From: CBDDIP01 sp965229005
GTDB taxonomy: Bacteria > Actinomycetota > Acidimicrobiia > Acidimicrobiales > Ilumatobacteraceae
Assembly (NCBI GenBank): GCA_965229005.1
Contig: CBDDIP010000002.1
Span: 1,178,001 to 1,242,000 of the forward strand
Direction: 5' to 3'
DNA: 64,000 nt
The translations under genes and the position numbers were made by a program. Under the pieces are notes generated by a model, which ran no database searches, had not been told where the DNA came from, and worked only from the letters and a program-made list of their open reading frames with translations. This document shows, in pieces, positions 17,488-25,558 of the stretch. Position 1 is the first letter of the stretch. Every line of letters begins with the position of its first letter.

Positions 17488-18093
17488 TCAGACTCGGTTG
17501 CGGGCGCGGGCGATCTGCCCGCGACGCTTGGCGGCTTCCGCCTGCTTGTGCTCCTTGAGCGCTCGGCGCTTGGCCTTCACGTCGTCGTCGGCCTGGGGTG
17601 CGGGGAGCACCTCGACCGGCTGCGGCTCGACGGGCGGCAGCGCCAACGTCTCGTCGTGCTTGAGCACGCGGGTGAGCATCTCCGACGCCGCAGCCTCACC
17701 GGCGATCGACGCGGCGAGCATCAGCCGCACGGCCGGCAGGCCGTGGGTCTCGATCAGCGCCGGGGTGACCTCGAGCAGCTGCTCCTCGGTCGGGTTGTCC
17801 GAGTGGTCACCGAGCGCCGTGATGCAATCGGCCAGGCACGGGTCGGTGAGCACGGTGGAGATCTGCTCCAGCGCACCGTTCATCCGGCCACGTGCGGCGG
17901 CGGCGCGTACGGCCAGCGTGCGTGCCGCTGGATCCTCGAACCCGCCTTCGCGGGCGCCCGCCAGCTTGTCGAGTGCGTCGCGGTGGTCGTCGGGCAACGA
18001 GGCCACCAGCGCTTCGATCTCGGGGTCGGTGAAGGCCGCGATGGCCCGGTCGAGCAGGGAGAGCGCCTGCAGTCGTGTCTTCAGCTGGCTCAT
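17488..18093 (-). CDS. Hypothetical protein with charged C-terminal helix
   Basis: A 201-residue protein that I do not recognise. Most of it is predicted helical and soluble. Two internal cysteines occur in DPCLADCITALGD. The last ~35 residues (AKRRALKEHKQAEAAKRRGQ) are strongly basic and probably a single long helix, reminiscent of nucleic-acid- or ribosome-binding tails. A TAGCCT box (18103-18108 on the opposite strand reading) sits 9 nt upstream of the ATG. It lies 27 bp downstream of a lipoprotein gene on the same strand. Confidence 0.65.
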   Translation of the reverse strand: MSQLKTRLQALSLLDRAIAAFTDPEIEALVASLPDDHRDALDKLAGAREGGFEDPAARTLAVRAAAARGRMNGALEQISTVLTDPCLADCITALGDHSDNPTEEQLLEVTPALIETHGLPAVRLMLAASIAGEAAASEMLTRVLKHDETLALPPVEPQPVEVLPAPQADDDVKAKRRALKEHKQAEAAKRRGQIARARNRV

Positions 18094-18120
18094 GAGGCTC
18101 CGAGGCTATCGAGCCGATCG

Positions 18121-18636
18121 TCAGCGCGTGGCGAGTGGGAGCTGGACCGCCGACTGGACGTCGGTCATCAGCACGCCGAGCGCGTGGAAGAACGGCTCCG
18201 TTTCGTCGAAGGCCACGACCGTGCTGTCGAAGATGCCGTTGCCGCCGGCGCCGGAGACGGTGATCGTCGTGTCGACCCCGTCGAGGCAGGCCTGGCACGA
18301 GCCGGGCTGCAGACGTGAACGGAGCGCATCGAGGTCGACGTCCTTGATCGCGTCGAGCCAGGCGCTGACGAGCCCGGCGGGAACGGTGCCCGTCACGCCG
18401 TCGAGCTCGGGGTGGCCGGTTCGGATCACCTCGACGCTGCCATCCGCGTGCACCGTGTACGTCGGGCAGTTCGGGCCCATCTGGTCACAGCCGCCGGTCG
18501 AGGCGTAGACGAGCACCACCCGCGCCGGATCGGCGGTGGCCGGAGTGGACGCGCCCGACGACGTGTCGTCGTCGCCGCACGCGGCCAGCGCGAGGAGGGG
18601 GAGGGTCAGCAGAGCGAGGAGCGATCGTGCACGCAT
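18121..18636 (-). CDS. Predicted lipoprotein, unknown function
   Basis: A 171-residue precursor with an N-terminal signal MRARSLLALLTLPLLALAACG. The lipobox LALAAC places the lipidated cysteine near residue 20, followed by an acidic/Ser-Thr-rich linker (GDDDTSSG). The mature part has four further cysteines (GGCDQMGPNC and GSCQACLDG) that could form disulfides outside the membrane. I start at the ATG at 18636, which gives a proper signal peptide; the open frame extends 13 codons upstream. No family recognised. Confidence 0.75.
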   Translation of the reverse strand: MRARSLLALLTLPLLALAACGDDDTSSGASTPATADPARVVLVYASTGGCDQMGPNCPTYTVHADGSVEVIRTGHPELDGVTGTVPAGLVSAWLDAIKDVDLDALRSRLQPGSCQACLDGVDTTITVSGAGGNGIFDSTVVAFDETEPFFHALGVLMTDVQSAVQLPLATR

Positions 18637-18781
18637 GGTCGAGTCAGACGTCCCCAGCCCCCCGACCGGTTCCAACGCTCACCATCTCGGTGCTCGCGGC
18701 GCTCGCCTGCCGTGTTCGCTCGCTTGCTCGCTCACCCGAACTTCGGTGCCCGCGTTCCCGGCCGTGCCGGTGGACACGTCG

Positions 18782-18817
18782 ATGAAGTGTGAGCGGTCGA
18801 TGGCCGCCTGTTCTCAT
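18782..18817 (+). repeat. Dispersed palindromic repeat, type A copy
   Basis: Starts ATGAAGTGTGAGCGGTCGAT and ends TTCTCAT. It is nearly identical (34 of 37 positions, one indel) to the reverse complement of 53646-53682. It forms an imperfect hairpin through its ATGA...TCAT ends. Two copies in separate intergenic regions 35 kb apart indicate a dispersed element. Confidence 0.7.
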
Positions 18818-18831
18818 CGCGCCAGGCGACG

Positions 18832-18872
18832 AGGTGAGAGGTGTGCGCCGCATGGCCGATCACCGCTCACCT
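18832..18872 (+). repeat. Dispersed palindromic repeat, type B copy
   Basis: A 41-bp element with ends AGGTGAG and CTCACCT and a CGCATGGCC core. It matches the reverse complement of 53753-53793 at 36 of 41 positions. It begins 14 bp after the type A copy. Confidence 0.7.
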
Positions 18873-18894
18873 GGGTGCTCGCTCCGCTCGGCGC

Positions 18895-19551
18895 TCAGCC
18901 GGCGTCGCGGGCTTCGGGATCGACGACGGAGCGCAACGGCGGATGGACGGGAGCGTGGAGCCTGAGCCGGCGCGGGCCGGGGATGGCGAGCAGCCAGACG
19001 AGCACGACGCTGAGCAGTTCGGGCACGTGCTGGGCCTCGCCGAGCAGCGGCACCCGGCCGTTCACCGCGTCGATGACCGCCGTGATCGCCAGCGTTCCGG
19101 CCAGCACTGCGGCCACCGGCAGCACGGCCCGAGCTCGTGCCGGTCGGATCACGACGACGAGCATCGCCACGCCGTACGCCACGCTGAAGGCGCCGAGGTG
19201 GCGGGCCACGTGCGCCGAGGTGTCGGCTTCGTCGCCGAACACCAACGGCTGGATCGAGAAGGCGATGATCTCGATGGCGACAACGGCGAGCACCGCACGC
19301 ACGATGCTCCACCGACTGGCCCGATCGAGGACCGCGTTGCGTTTGACGACACGGCGAGCGAGGTCAGGGCGGGCGACATCATCGGGCACGGCATGGACCA
19401 GCGATCGGCGGCGGTTCTCCTCGGCCATGGCCTGGAACGCACGACAGCTGGCGCAGCCGGCCAGATGGCGGGCGAGCATGCGATCGTCGACGCCGGCGGG
19501 TTCGCCGTCGGCCGCCGCCGAGATCGCCTCCTGCCAGGGTTCGCAGTCCAT
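18895..19551 (-). CDS. Membrane anti-sigma factor with ZAS zinc motif
   Basis: A 218-residue protein. The N-terminus carries the anti-sigma zinc motif C3...H29-x3-C33-x2-C36 (RHLAGCASC), followed by a helical region and four hydrophobic segments between residues ~80 and ~190. It would bind and hold an ECF sigma factor at the membrane until a signal releases it. The gene is divergent from, and 77 bp from, an ECF sigma gene, an unusual layout since most such pairs are co-directional. A GGAACC motif with a downstream CGAC at 16-bp spacing lies ahead of it, so the sigma factor may drive its own inhibitor. Confidence 0.85.
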   Translation of the reverse strand: MDCEPWQEAISAAADGEPAGVDDRMLARHLAGCASCRAFQAMAEENRRRSLVHAVPDDVARPDLARRVVKRNAVLDRASRWSIVRAVLAVVAIEIIAFSIQPLVFGDEADTSAHVARHLGAFSVAYGVAMLVVVIRPARARAVLPVAAVLAGTLAITAVIDAVNGRVPLLGEAQHVPELLSVVLVWLLAIPGPRRLRLHAPVHPPLRSVVDPEARDAG

Positions 19552-19562
19552 CGTGGGTTCCA

Positions 19563-19588
19563 GTCGCTCCGGCCACCCGTTTGGTTCC
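19563..19588 (-). promoter_or_regulatory. Candidate ECF-type promoter for the anti-sigma gene
   Basis: On the minus strand, GGAACC (19588-19583) is followed after 16 bp by CGAC (19566-19563), 11 nt before the ATG of the anti-sigma gene. GGAAC-N16/17-CGTC-like pairs are typical ECF sigma targets. Confidence 0.45.
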
Positions 19589-19628
19589 CGGATGCCTCGT
19601 CGGTGGTCGAGCCTGTCATCATGGGCTC

Positions 19629-20153
19629 GTGCCGTCCACCGATCCGCTCGCCGCGCTGCTCGCCGCAGCCCTCGAGGGTGACGACGTGGCGGTCGGCGAA
19701 CTGGTGCGGGCGACCCAGCCGGCGGTGTCGTCGCTGTGCGCGATGCTGGGCTCGGCCGGCGAGCTCGACGACCTGGTGCAGGAGACCTACCTGCGAGCCT
19801 TGCGAGCGTTGCCCGGCTACCGCAGCGAGGCGCCCGTGCAGGTGTGGTTGCTGTCCATCGCTCGTCGGGTCTGTGCCGATCACGTTCGCCGTCGCCAGCG
19901 GCAGCGGCGGTTGGTCGGTCGCCTCGGCAACCTTCGGTTCTCTGCGGCGTCGTCGAACGCTGACGGCGTGACCGAACTGCTCGACGCGCTCGATGACGAT
20001 CGCCGCGAGGCGTTCGTCCTGACGCAGTTGATGGGGCTCGGCTACGAGGAGGCGGCCGTGGTGCTCGACTGCCCGGTGGGCACGATCAGGTCGCGGGTGT
20101 CTCGGGCTCGAGCACAGCTGTTCGAGCTGGTTCGGGCTGCCGAAGCCCAGTGA
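19629..20153 (+). CDS. ECF-family RNA polymerase sigma factor
   Basis: A 174-residue sigma-70 family protein with region 2 (DDLVQETYLRALRALPGY, then VWLLSIARRVCADHVRRRQ) and region 4 (LLDALDDDRREAFVLTQLMGLGYEEAAVVLDCPVGTIRSRVSRARAQL). Length and lack of region 3 fit ECF sigmas. A GTG at 19629 is the most plausible start; the frame is open for 16 more codons upstream, but those residues do not look like a sigma domain. Its partner is the divergent anti-sigma gene. The last 68 bp overlap the WYL regulator gene on the opposite strand. Confidence 0.88.
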   Translation: MPSTDPLAALLAAALEGDDVAVGELVRATQPAVSSLCAMLGSAGELDDLVQETYLRALRALPGYRSEAPVQVWLLSIARRVCADHVRRRQRQRRLVGRLGNLRFSAASSNADGVTELLDALDDDRREAFVLTQLMGLGYEEAAVVLDCPVGTIRSRVSRARAQLFELVRAAEAQ

Positions 20154-21099
20154 CCGCGTAGCGCTCGACGAGCTGCGCACCCAGTTCGGCCAACCGTTCC
20201 GCGACGGCAGGCGGGTCGAGCACCTCCAGTCGGTTGCCGAACCCGGCGATCTGCCCAGCCAACGAGTGCGCGTCGCGAGACCGCAGCACGACCTCGACGC
20301 GGCCGTCGTCGGCGGTCGGCCCGAGCTCGATGCGCGTCCCCATCACGTAGCGCAGCAGCCTCAGGGTGCTGGGATCGACGAGCGCTCGGGCGCGCAACGG
20401 TGAGCGTCGCTCGTCGACGTCGGAGATGACCCGTCGCCACGACGCCTCGAGATCGAAGTCGGCCGGACGGCGAACCGGTTCGCCGGTCGGCGCAAGGGCC
20501 GTGATGCGGTCGACACGGAACGTGCGCATCCCGGCGTCCGTGTCCGCGACGAGGTACCACGTCTTGCCCTTGGCGGCGAGGCCGAGCGGGTGCACGACGC
20601 GGCTGGTGCTGACCCGGTCGCGTGCCACGTAGTCCATGCGCAGCTGCACCCCCTCGATCACCGCCTGTTGGACGGCGTCGAAGAGCGGCGGCGTTCGGGC
20701 GGGCGATTCCTGCTGATCCCAACCCGTCGGGTCGACGAAGGTCGCAGCGGCCGCCGCCTGCGCGTGGTCGCGGAACGGCTCGGGCAGCGCCCGCACCAGC
20801 TTGCGCAGCGCGGATCGCACGTCAGGCGTGGCCGTGCTTGCCGGGCCGGCGACCAGGAACAGCGCCCGTGCCTCGGCCGACGACAACCCGCTGAGGTCGG
20901 TGCGACCACCGCCGGCCAGCTGCCACCCTCCGTTGCGACCCTGCTTGGAGTAGATCGGCAATCCGGCCATGCCGAGTGCGTCGAGGTCTCGTCGCGCCGT
21001 GCGTTCGGAGACCTCCAGCTCGATCGCCACCTCGGCGGCAGTGACCTGGCCACGAGTCTGCAGCATCAGCAGGATGGCCACGAGTCGATCGGCGCGCAT
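20086..21099 (-). CDS. WYL-domain transcriptional regulator (YafY-like)
   Basis: A 337-residue regulator. Residues 1-60 form a DeoR/HTH_11 helix-turn-helix (GQVTAAEVAIELEVSERTARRDLDALGMAGLPIYS), and GRNGGWQL marks the wing. From ~140 there is a WYL ligand-sensing domain (GLAAKGKTWYLVADTDAGMRTFRVDRI), followed by a WCX C-terminal region. It is divergent from a DinB-fold gene, and an inverted repeat in the gap is the obvious operator. Its 3' end overlaps the convergent sigma gene by 68 bp. The open frame continues far upstream of the start, but the helix-turn-helix begins at MRADRLVAIL. Confidence 0.9.
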   Translation of the reverse strand: MRADRLVAILLMLQTRGQVTAAEVAIELEVSERTARRDLDALGMAGLPIYSKQGRNGGWQLAGGGRTDLSGLSSAEARALFLVAGPASTATPDVRSALRKLVRALPEPFRDHAQAAAAATFVDPTGWDQQESPARTPPLFDAVQQAVIEGVQLRMDYVARDRVSTSRVVHPLGLAAKGKTWYLVADTDAGMRTFRVDRITALAPTGEPVRRPADFDLEASWRRVISDVDERRSPLRARALVDPSTLRLLRYVMGTRIELGPTADDGRVEVVLRSRDAHSLAGQIAGFGNRLEVLDPPAVAERLAELGAQLVERYAVTGLRQPEPARTAVLEPETPAT

Positions 21100-21117
21100 G
21101 GCCACATCTTTCCATCT

Positions 21118-21142
21118 GAACCGGTCACAACATGTCCGGTTC
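21118..21142. promoter_or_regulatory. Inverted repeat between WYL regulator and DinB-fold gene (candidate operator)
   Basis: GAACCGG (21118-21124) and CCGGTTC (21136-21142) are exact inverted arms with an 11-bp spacer. The site lies 18 bp from the WYL start and 20 bp from the DinB-family start. Such a divergent position is typical for autoregulation plus control of the partner gene. Confidence 0.6.
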
Positions 21143-21162
21143 TCCGGCGCATCGTGGGCCTC

Positions 21163-21822
21163 ATGAACAGCACCATCACCACCACCACCAGCGCCAGACT
21201 CGCCGTCGATCCCCGTCCGCAGTTCGCCGGCGCCCTCAACACCGCCACGGCGGTGATCGCCGCGGTCCGCGCCGATCAGTGGGCCTTGCCCACGCCGTGC
21301 CCTGAGCTCGACGTGCGGGCGATGGTCGTCCACCTCGTCGACGTGGGTCGCCGCATCGCCGATCTCGGCGCCGGCGGCAGCGGGTTCGGGTTCCAGTCCT
21401 CCGAAGGGCTCGACGACGCCGACCTGCTGCGCGCATGGCTCGACGTGCGATACGACATCGACCAGCACTGGTCCGACGACGCCGTGCTCGAGCGCGTGAT
21501 GACCCTGCCGTGGGCCACGCAGCCCGGCGCGCGGATGCTCGGCTACTACACCGCAGAAGTCACCGTGCACGCGTGGGACCTCGCCGTTGCCACCGGGCAG
21601 GACGTCAACTGGGACGACGACGTGGTGGAGCTGGCGATCGCCGAGAGCGCAGGTTTCATGGCGCCGTCGGACCGTCTCGGTCACTTCGCCGACGTCGTCG
21701 CGACGATGCCGCCTGCGGTCGCGGCCGGCGTTCGCATGCCGTTCCAGGATCCGGTCGCGGTGGCCCCGGCGGCGGCCCCGATCGACCAGCTCGTTGCCTG
21801 GTTCGGCCGTACGCCGCGCTGA
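21163..21822 (+). CDS. TIGR03086-type metal-binding protein (mycothiol-dependent maleylpyruvate isomerase/DinB fold)
   Basis: A 219-residue protein with the N-terminal MDMPI/DinB four-helix fold. Conserved histidine segments are MVVHLVDVGRRIADLG and YTAEVTVHAWDLAVATG, which together would bind a divalent metal. Family members in actinobacteria use mycothiol as cofactor, which fits the proposed host. The exact reaction is unknown. Divergence from a WYL regulator suggests inducible expression, perhaps by the compound it detoxifies. Confidence 0.8.
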   Translation: MNSTITTTTSARLAVDPRPQFAGALNTATAVIAAVRADQWALPTPCPELDVRAMVVHLVDVGRRIADLGAGGSGFGFQSSEGLDDADLLRAWLDVRYDIDQHWSDDAVLERVMTLPWATQPGARMLGYYTAEVTVHAWDLAVATGQDVNWDDDVVELAIAESAGFMAPSDRLGHFADVVATMPPAVAAGVRMPFQDPVAVAPAAAPIDQLVAWFGRTPR

Positions 21823-21898
21823 TCGCGTCTCGTCGGCCGATGTCGGGGGTACCGGTTCTGCATCGGGCCGTTGGCCCTGCACCAGGAGGAACATCCAC

Positions 21899-22465
21899 AT
21901 GGCCGTGCACATGCAACGCACCGCAACCGTCGTCGACGGCGATGCCGCCATCGAACGGGACGTCTACGTCGAGCGCAGCACCACCGCAACGCCGTCGGTG
22001 CTGCTCTCGCTGATCGCCGGCGCGGCCTTGGTCGTCTTCGGCATCGTCGCCCTGCTGCGCGGCGACATCGCCGGATCCTGGAAGGACCCGGTCGTCGACG
22101 TCGTCGGCATCCACCACACCCCGCTGCTCGGCCTCATCGACATCGGTGCCGGCGTCCTCCTGCTCGCCGGTCTGCTCGGCTCTGCTGGTGGTCGGATCTT
22201 CACCGGTGTGCTGCTCGCCATCGGTGGTGCCGTGCTGTGGATCGAGGCGGGCGACCTTCGGCCCGACCTGGCCGCCCAGTGGGGATACGGCGCAGTGCTC
22301 CTCGCCGTCGGCGCGGTGATCGCGATCGCGGCGTTCATCGAGGGCGACCGTCGATCGGTGAGCCGCAAGGTGGTCGACACGGGCTACGTCGAGGTACCGG
22401 TGGTCGCGGCCCCCGTCGCCGCAGCTCCGCCGGCTGCGTACCCGGTGGAGACGATCGAGCGCTGA
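21899..22465 (+). CDS. Small membrane protein, four predicted helices
   Basis: A 188-residue protein. After a ~30-residue polar N-terminus come four hydrophobic segments (VLLSLIAGAALVVFGIVALL, LLGLIDIGAGVLLLAGLLG, IFTGVLLAIGGAVLWIEAG, GAVLLAVGAVIAIAAFI). The Ala/Pro-rich tail PVAAAPPAAYPVE is probably cytoplasmic. The ATG has a strong AGGAGGA site 8 nt upstream, one of the few good Shine-Dalgarno sites in the window. Function unknown; many actinobacteria carry similar proteins in stress loci, but I see no defining motif. Confidence 0.75.
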   Translation: MAVHMQRTATVVDGDAAIERDVYVERSTTATPSVLLSLIAGAALVVFGIVALLRGDIAGSWKDPVVDVVGIHHTPLLGLIDIGAGVLLLAGLLGSAGGRIFTGVLLAIGGAVLWIEAGDLRPDLAAQWGYGAVLLAVGAVIAIAAFIEGDRRSVSRKVVDTGYVEVPVVAAPVAAAPPAAYPVETIER

Positions 22466-22482
22466 GCGCACGAGCAAAGCAG

Positions 22483-22554
22483 CGCCCTCGGCAGGATTCG
22501 AACCTGCGCACACGGCTCCGGAGGCCGATGCTCTATCCCCTGAGCTACGAGGGC
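22483..22554 (-). tRNA. tRNA-Arg, anticodon CCG
   Basis: The minus strand folds as a 72-nt tRNA: acceptor GCCCTCG/CGAGGGC, D arm GCTC...GAGC, anticodon stem CGGC/GCCG with loop CTCCGGA (anticodon CCG), and T arm GCAGG-TTCGAAT-CCTGC. The discriminator is G and the 3' CCA is not encoded. It decodes CGG, a frequent arginine codon in this GC-rich DNA. Confidence 0.95.
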
Positions 22555-22571
22555 GGGACAGCTGCGACAGG

Positions 22572-24029
22572 CTAGCGAGCGGTCACGAGGTTCGCCTCGT
22601 ACCATTCGATCCGGGGCGCAGCGTGGGGGCTGAGCTGCACATCGATGCTCACCGAGGCACCATCAGCCCGGGCGGTGGTGATCACGGCCGAAGCCAGCGA
22701 GTCCGCCCGCACACGAACGACCACGAGGCTGCCGCCGTCCGAGATAGATCGGGCGGCGGTGGCGCGTTCGGGGAAGGGCAGATCGAGCGCGACGTTGTCC
22801 GCGAACAGCTCGTCGGCCGTCGCATCGTCCCAGTGGTTGAGCAGTCCGACGAGGCGGCGGCAGGCGTCGTCGAGCACCACGTCCAGTCGTGCCGGTCGCG
22901 CTGGAACGAGCCGACGGTCGCCGAGCACCTCGAGCATCCGCCGCGTCAGGGCCGCTATTGGCGCGTAGGTGACGTTGGCGAGGGCGATCACCCCGATGCG
23001 GCGTCCGGGCAGCCAGCGCATGTTCGAGCCGTAGCCCGGCAGACCGCCGGAGTGGGTGACGTGGTGGCCGAAGCGGAGGTCCTGCAACGCGTACAGCCCG
23101 TAGCCGTACCCGCCGCCGTCGACCCGTTCGGGCACTCCGTGAAGGCCGTCGCCCACCACCGCGGTGCGAGACACCGGGCGGGCTCGATGCGCCTGCTGCT
23201 GCTCGCGGCGGCTCGCCCGGCGCAGCGGCCCGTCGTCGCTGCCATCGCGCGCCGGGAAGGCGGCATCCATCCACGTCACCCATCGGGCGAGGTCGTCGAG
23301 GCAGGTCCACAACCCACCCATCGGGGCGATGCCGCCGTCGCCGAGCGGCTCCAGGTCGCGGCTGACGACAGTCACGTCGTCGGTGCCCGTGTCTGCCCGG
23401 TAGGGGCGTGCCCAGTCGTCGTGCGGCGGCTGCGTCCACGTCGTGCGGCCGAGCCCGAGTGGCGCGAGCAACCGTCGGCTGATGTGGGCCTGCACGGGCT
23501 CGCCGGTGATGCGGGCGACGACGCGTCCGATGAGGCCGAAGCCGAGGTTGGAGTACTCCAGACGGGTACCGGGTGTGTTCGCGAACCACGCACCGTCGGC
23601 GACCATCTCCGTGAGCTCGTCGTCGCCGATGTCGAGGTGGCGGTCGGCCCACGCATCGTCGGTTGCGAGTCCTGAGTCCATCGACAACAGGTGGCGCAGC
23701 GTGATCGGCGGCGAGTCCGTCGTCGGCCCGGTGACCGCCGCCAGCTCGGGTGCGTACGTGGCGATCGGGTTGTCGAGCGAGAGCACGCCGTCGTCGCGCA
23801 ACGCCAGGACCGCGGCCGCGGTGAAGCTCTTCGTCATCGAGGCGATCCGGTAGACGGTCGCCGTGGTCGGTTCGCTGCCGTCGTCGAGCCCACCGACCGA
23901 ACCGTGGAGCACCAGGGCACCGTCGTGGACCACCGCCCACGCCAACGACGGGGCATGGCTGTCGACCGCCGCGGCCGCTGCCAGCGCGTCGAGATCGTTG
24001 CGCGCGGCGCTGAAGTCGAGCTCGGTCAT
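22572..24029 (-). CDS. Serine hydrolase of the beta-lactamase (class C/esterase) family
   Basis: A 485-residue protein with the three family motifs: S64-M-T-K67 (catalytic SxxK), Y-x-N near 157 (EYSNLGFG), and HxG near 326 (HSGGLPG). There is no signal peptide, so a cytoplasmic esterase or peptidase is more likely than a cell-wall beta-lactamase. The C-terminal ~120 residues form an extra beta-rich domain. Its ATG lies 4 bp after the acyl-CoA ligase stop on the same strand, so they are an operon. The tRNA-Arg gene follows 17 bp downstream. Confidence 0.88.
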   Translation of the reverse strand: MTELDFSAARNDLDALAAAAAVDSHAPSLAWAVVHDGALVLHGSVGGLDDGSEPTTATVYRIASMTKSFTAAAVLALRDDGVLSLDNPIATYAPELAAVTGPTTDSPPITLRHLLSMDSGLATDDAWADRHLDIGDDELTEMVADGAWFANTPGTRLEYSNLGFGLIGRVVARITGEPVQAHISRRLLAPLGLGRTTWTQPPHDDWARPYRADTGTDDVTVVSRDLEPLGDGGIAPMGGLWTCLDDLARWVTWMDAAFPARDGSDDGPLRRASRREQQQAHRARPVSRTAVVGDGLHGVPERVDGGGYGYGLYALQDLRFGHHVTHSGGLPGYGSNMRWLPGRRIGVIALANVTYAPIAALTRRMLEVLGDRRLVPARPARLDVVLDDACRRLVGLLNHWDDATADELFADNVALDLPFPERATAARSISDGGSLVVVRVRADSLASAVITTARADGASVSIDVQLSPHAAPRIEWYEANLVTAR

Positions 24030-24033
24030 CGCG

Positions 24034-25500
24034 TCAGGCGACGGGCAGCCGCGCCGCGCGCAGCGCACTGCGGCGCATCTTGCCGGCGTCGTCGCGCAGC
24101 GGCTCGTCGACGAACTCGAAGGTGCGCGGCACCTTGTAGATGACGAGGCGGTCGGCGAGGAAGGTGCGAAGGTCGTCGTCGCTCACCGCCGTGCGGTCGC
24201 CCTCGATGATCGCGTGGACGACGTTGCCCTTGTCCTCGTCGGGCAGCCCGATCACGCAGCACGAAGCGATGGCCGGATGCTCTGCCAGCGCGGCCTCGAT
24301 CTCGGCCGGGTAGATGTTCGCGCCACCGCTGAGGATCATGTCGGCCGAGCGATCGCCGAGGTAGAGGTACCCCTCGTCGTCGAGACGGCCCATGTCGCCG
24401 AGCGACTCCCAGCCGCCCTCCAACGTGCGGGCCTCGGCGCCGACGTAGTGGTAGGTCTCCTTGCCGGTCAGCGAGCGCAGCCACACCTCGCCCATCTCGC
24501 CGGCGGGCAGCTCGTTGCCCTCGGCGTCGGTGACCTTCACCGCGCCGGTCGCGACCTTGCCCACGGAGCCGGGGTGGGCCACCCACTCGGTGCCGGTGAT
24601 GATCGTCACCGCCTGGGCCTCCGTGCCGGCGTACAGCTCGAAGATGCGTTCCGCACCGAGCCAGTCGATGAAGACCTGCTTCAGCCACACGGGGCACGGC
24701 TCGGCGAGGTGCCAGACGACGCGCAGGCTGCTCAGGTCGTAGCGATCGCGCACGTCCTCCGGCAGTCGCCAGATGCGCTTCATCATCGTCGGCACGAGGT
24801 AGACGATGTCGGCGCGGTGCTCGGCGATCGCGGCAAGCGTGCCCTCCGCGTCGAAGCGGGGGAGCAGGACCAGGTGGTCACCGTTGAGCAGCGACTCGCT
24901 CGACCACACGCCGGGACCGTTGTGGTAGAGCGGCCCGGGCATGACCATGCAGCCGTTGGGTGTGATCAGCAGCGCGGGTGGGGTGTCGCGATCGCGAATG
25001 GCGGGGTCGCCGGAGACGATCAGCTTCGGCCGCCCGGTGCTGCCCCCGGAGGTCGGGGCCTTCCACGCCGGCGAGGCCGCGTCGAGGTCGTCGACGTCTG
25101 GCAGCTGAACGTCGTCGTTCGCCTCGGCGACGTAGCCGACCGGCAGGCACACCGCTCCAGGGACGGTGCCATCGTCGACGCCGAACACCACCTTCGACCC
25201 GGCCAGCTCGACGATCGCCTGCAGCTCGCGCAGGGGCAGTCGGGCTGACACGGGCTGAGGAATCGCGCCCACCCGCCAGATGGCGTGCTGGGCGACGAAC
25301 CAGTCGATGGAGTTCGCCAGCGCGATCGTCACCATGTCGCCACGCCGCACGCCACGAACGATCAGATCGGTGGCAAGCACCTCGGCGGCGCGACGCAGCT
25401 CCTCTCGGGTGATGGTGCGGTCGCCACAGGTGATCGCTGGGCCGTCGGGCTGTTCGGCGGCGTAGTCGGCGAGGATGCGGTTGAAGGTGGCGAGGGCCAT
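24034..25500 (-). CDS. AMP-dependent acyl-CoA ligase
   Basis: A 488-residue ANL-superfamily enzyme. The nucleotide loop is TSGGSTGRPKLI, followed by YAGTEAQ (A5), then GDMGRLDDEGYLYLGDRSADMI (A7-A8 hinge) and the C-terminal Lys region RDDAGKMRRS. It activates a carboxylic acid as acyl-AMP and transfers it to CoA. The loop context (SGGSTGRPK followed by SGDPA) resembles bile-acid or carnitine-type CoA ligases, but the substrate is not predictable. Start is the ATG at 25500, where homology begins. It is coupled to the downstream serine hydrolase; a lipid or sterol catabolic role is inference. Confidence 0.88.
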   Translation of the reverse strand: MALATFNRILADYAAEQPDGPAITCGDRTITREELRRAAEVLATDLIVRGVRRGDMVTIALANSIDWFVAQHAIWRVGAIPQPVSARLPLRELQAIVELAGSKVVFGVDDGTVPGAVCLPVGYVAEANDDVQLPDVDDLDAASPAWKAPTSGGSTGRPKLIVSGDPAIRDRDTPPALLITPNGCMVMPGPLYHNGPGVWSSESLLNGDHLVLLPRFDAEGTLAAIAEHRADIVYLVPTMMKRIWRLPEDVRDRYDLSSLRVVWHLAEPCPVWLKQVFIDWLGAERIFELYAGTEAQAVTIITGTEWVAHPGSVGKVATGAVKVTDAEGNELPAGEMGEVWLRSLTGKETYHYVGAEARTLEGGWESLGDMGRLDDEGYLYLGDRSADMILSGGANIYPAEIEAALAEHPAIASCCVIGLPDEDKGNVVHAIIEGDRTAVSDDDLRTFLADRLVIYKVPRTFEFVDEPLRDDAGKMRRSALRAARLPVA

Positions 25501-25558
25501 CGGCCCAGTGTGCCCCAACCCGAGATCTGCGGCGGCAACCGGAAGCGGCACCCGGCCG

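Larger units (their letters stand above)
18637..18894. other. Intergenic region with palindromic repeats and GCTCGC-rich low complexity
   Basis: No gene is supported here. The region holds GCTCGC-rich runs (around 18700-18740) and two palindromic elements annotated separately (18782-18817 and 18832-18872). Open frames that cross it encode arginine/proline-rich shadow peptides only. Confidence 0.6.
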
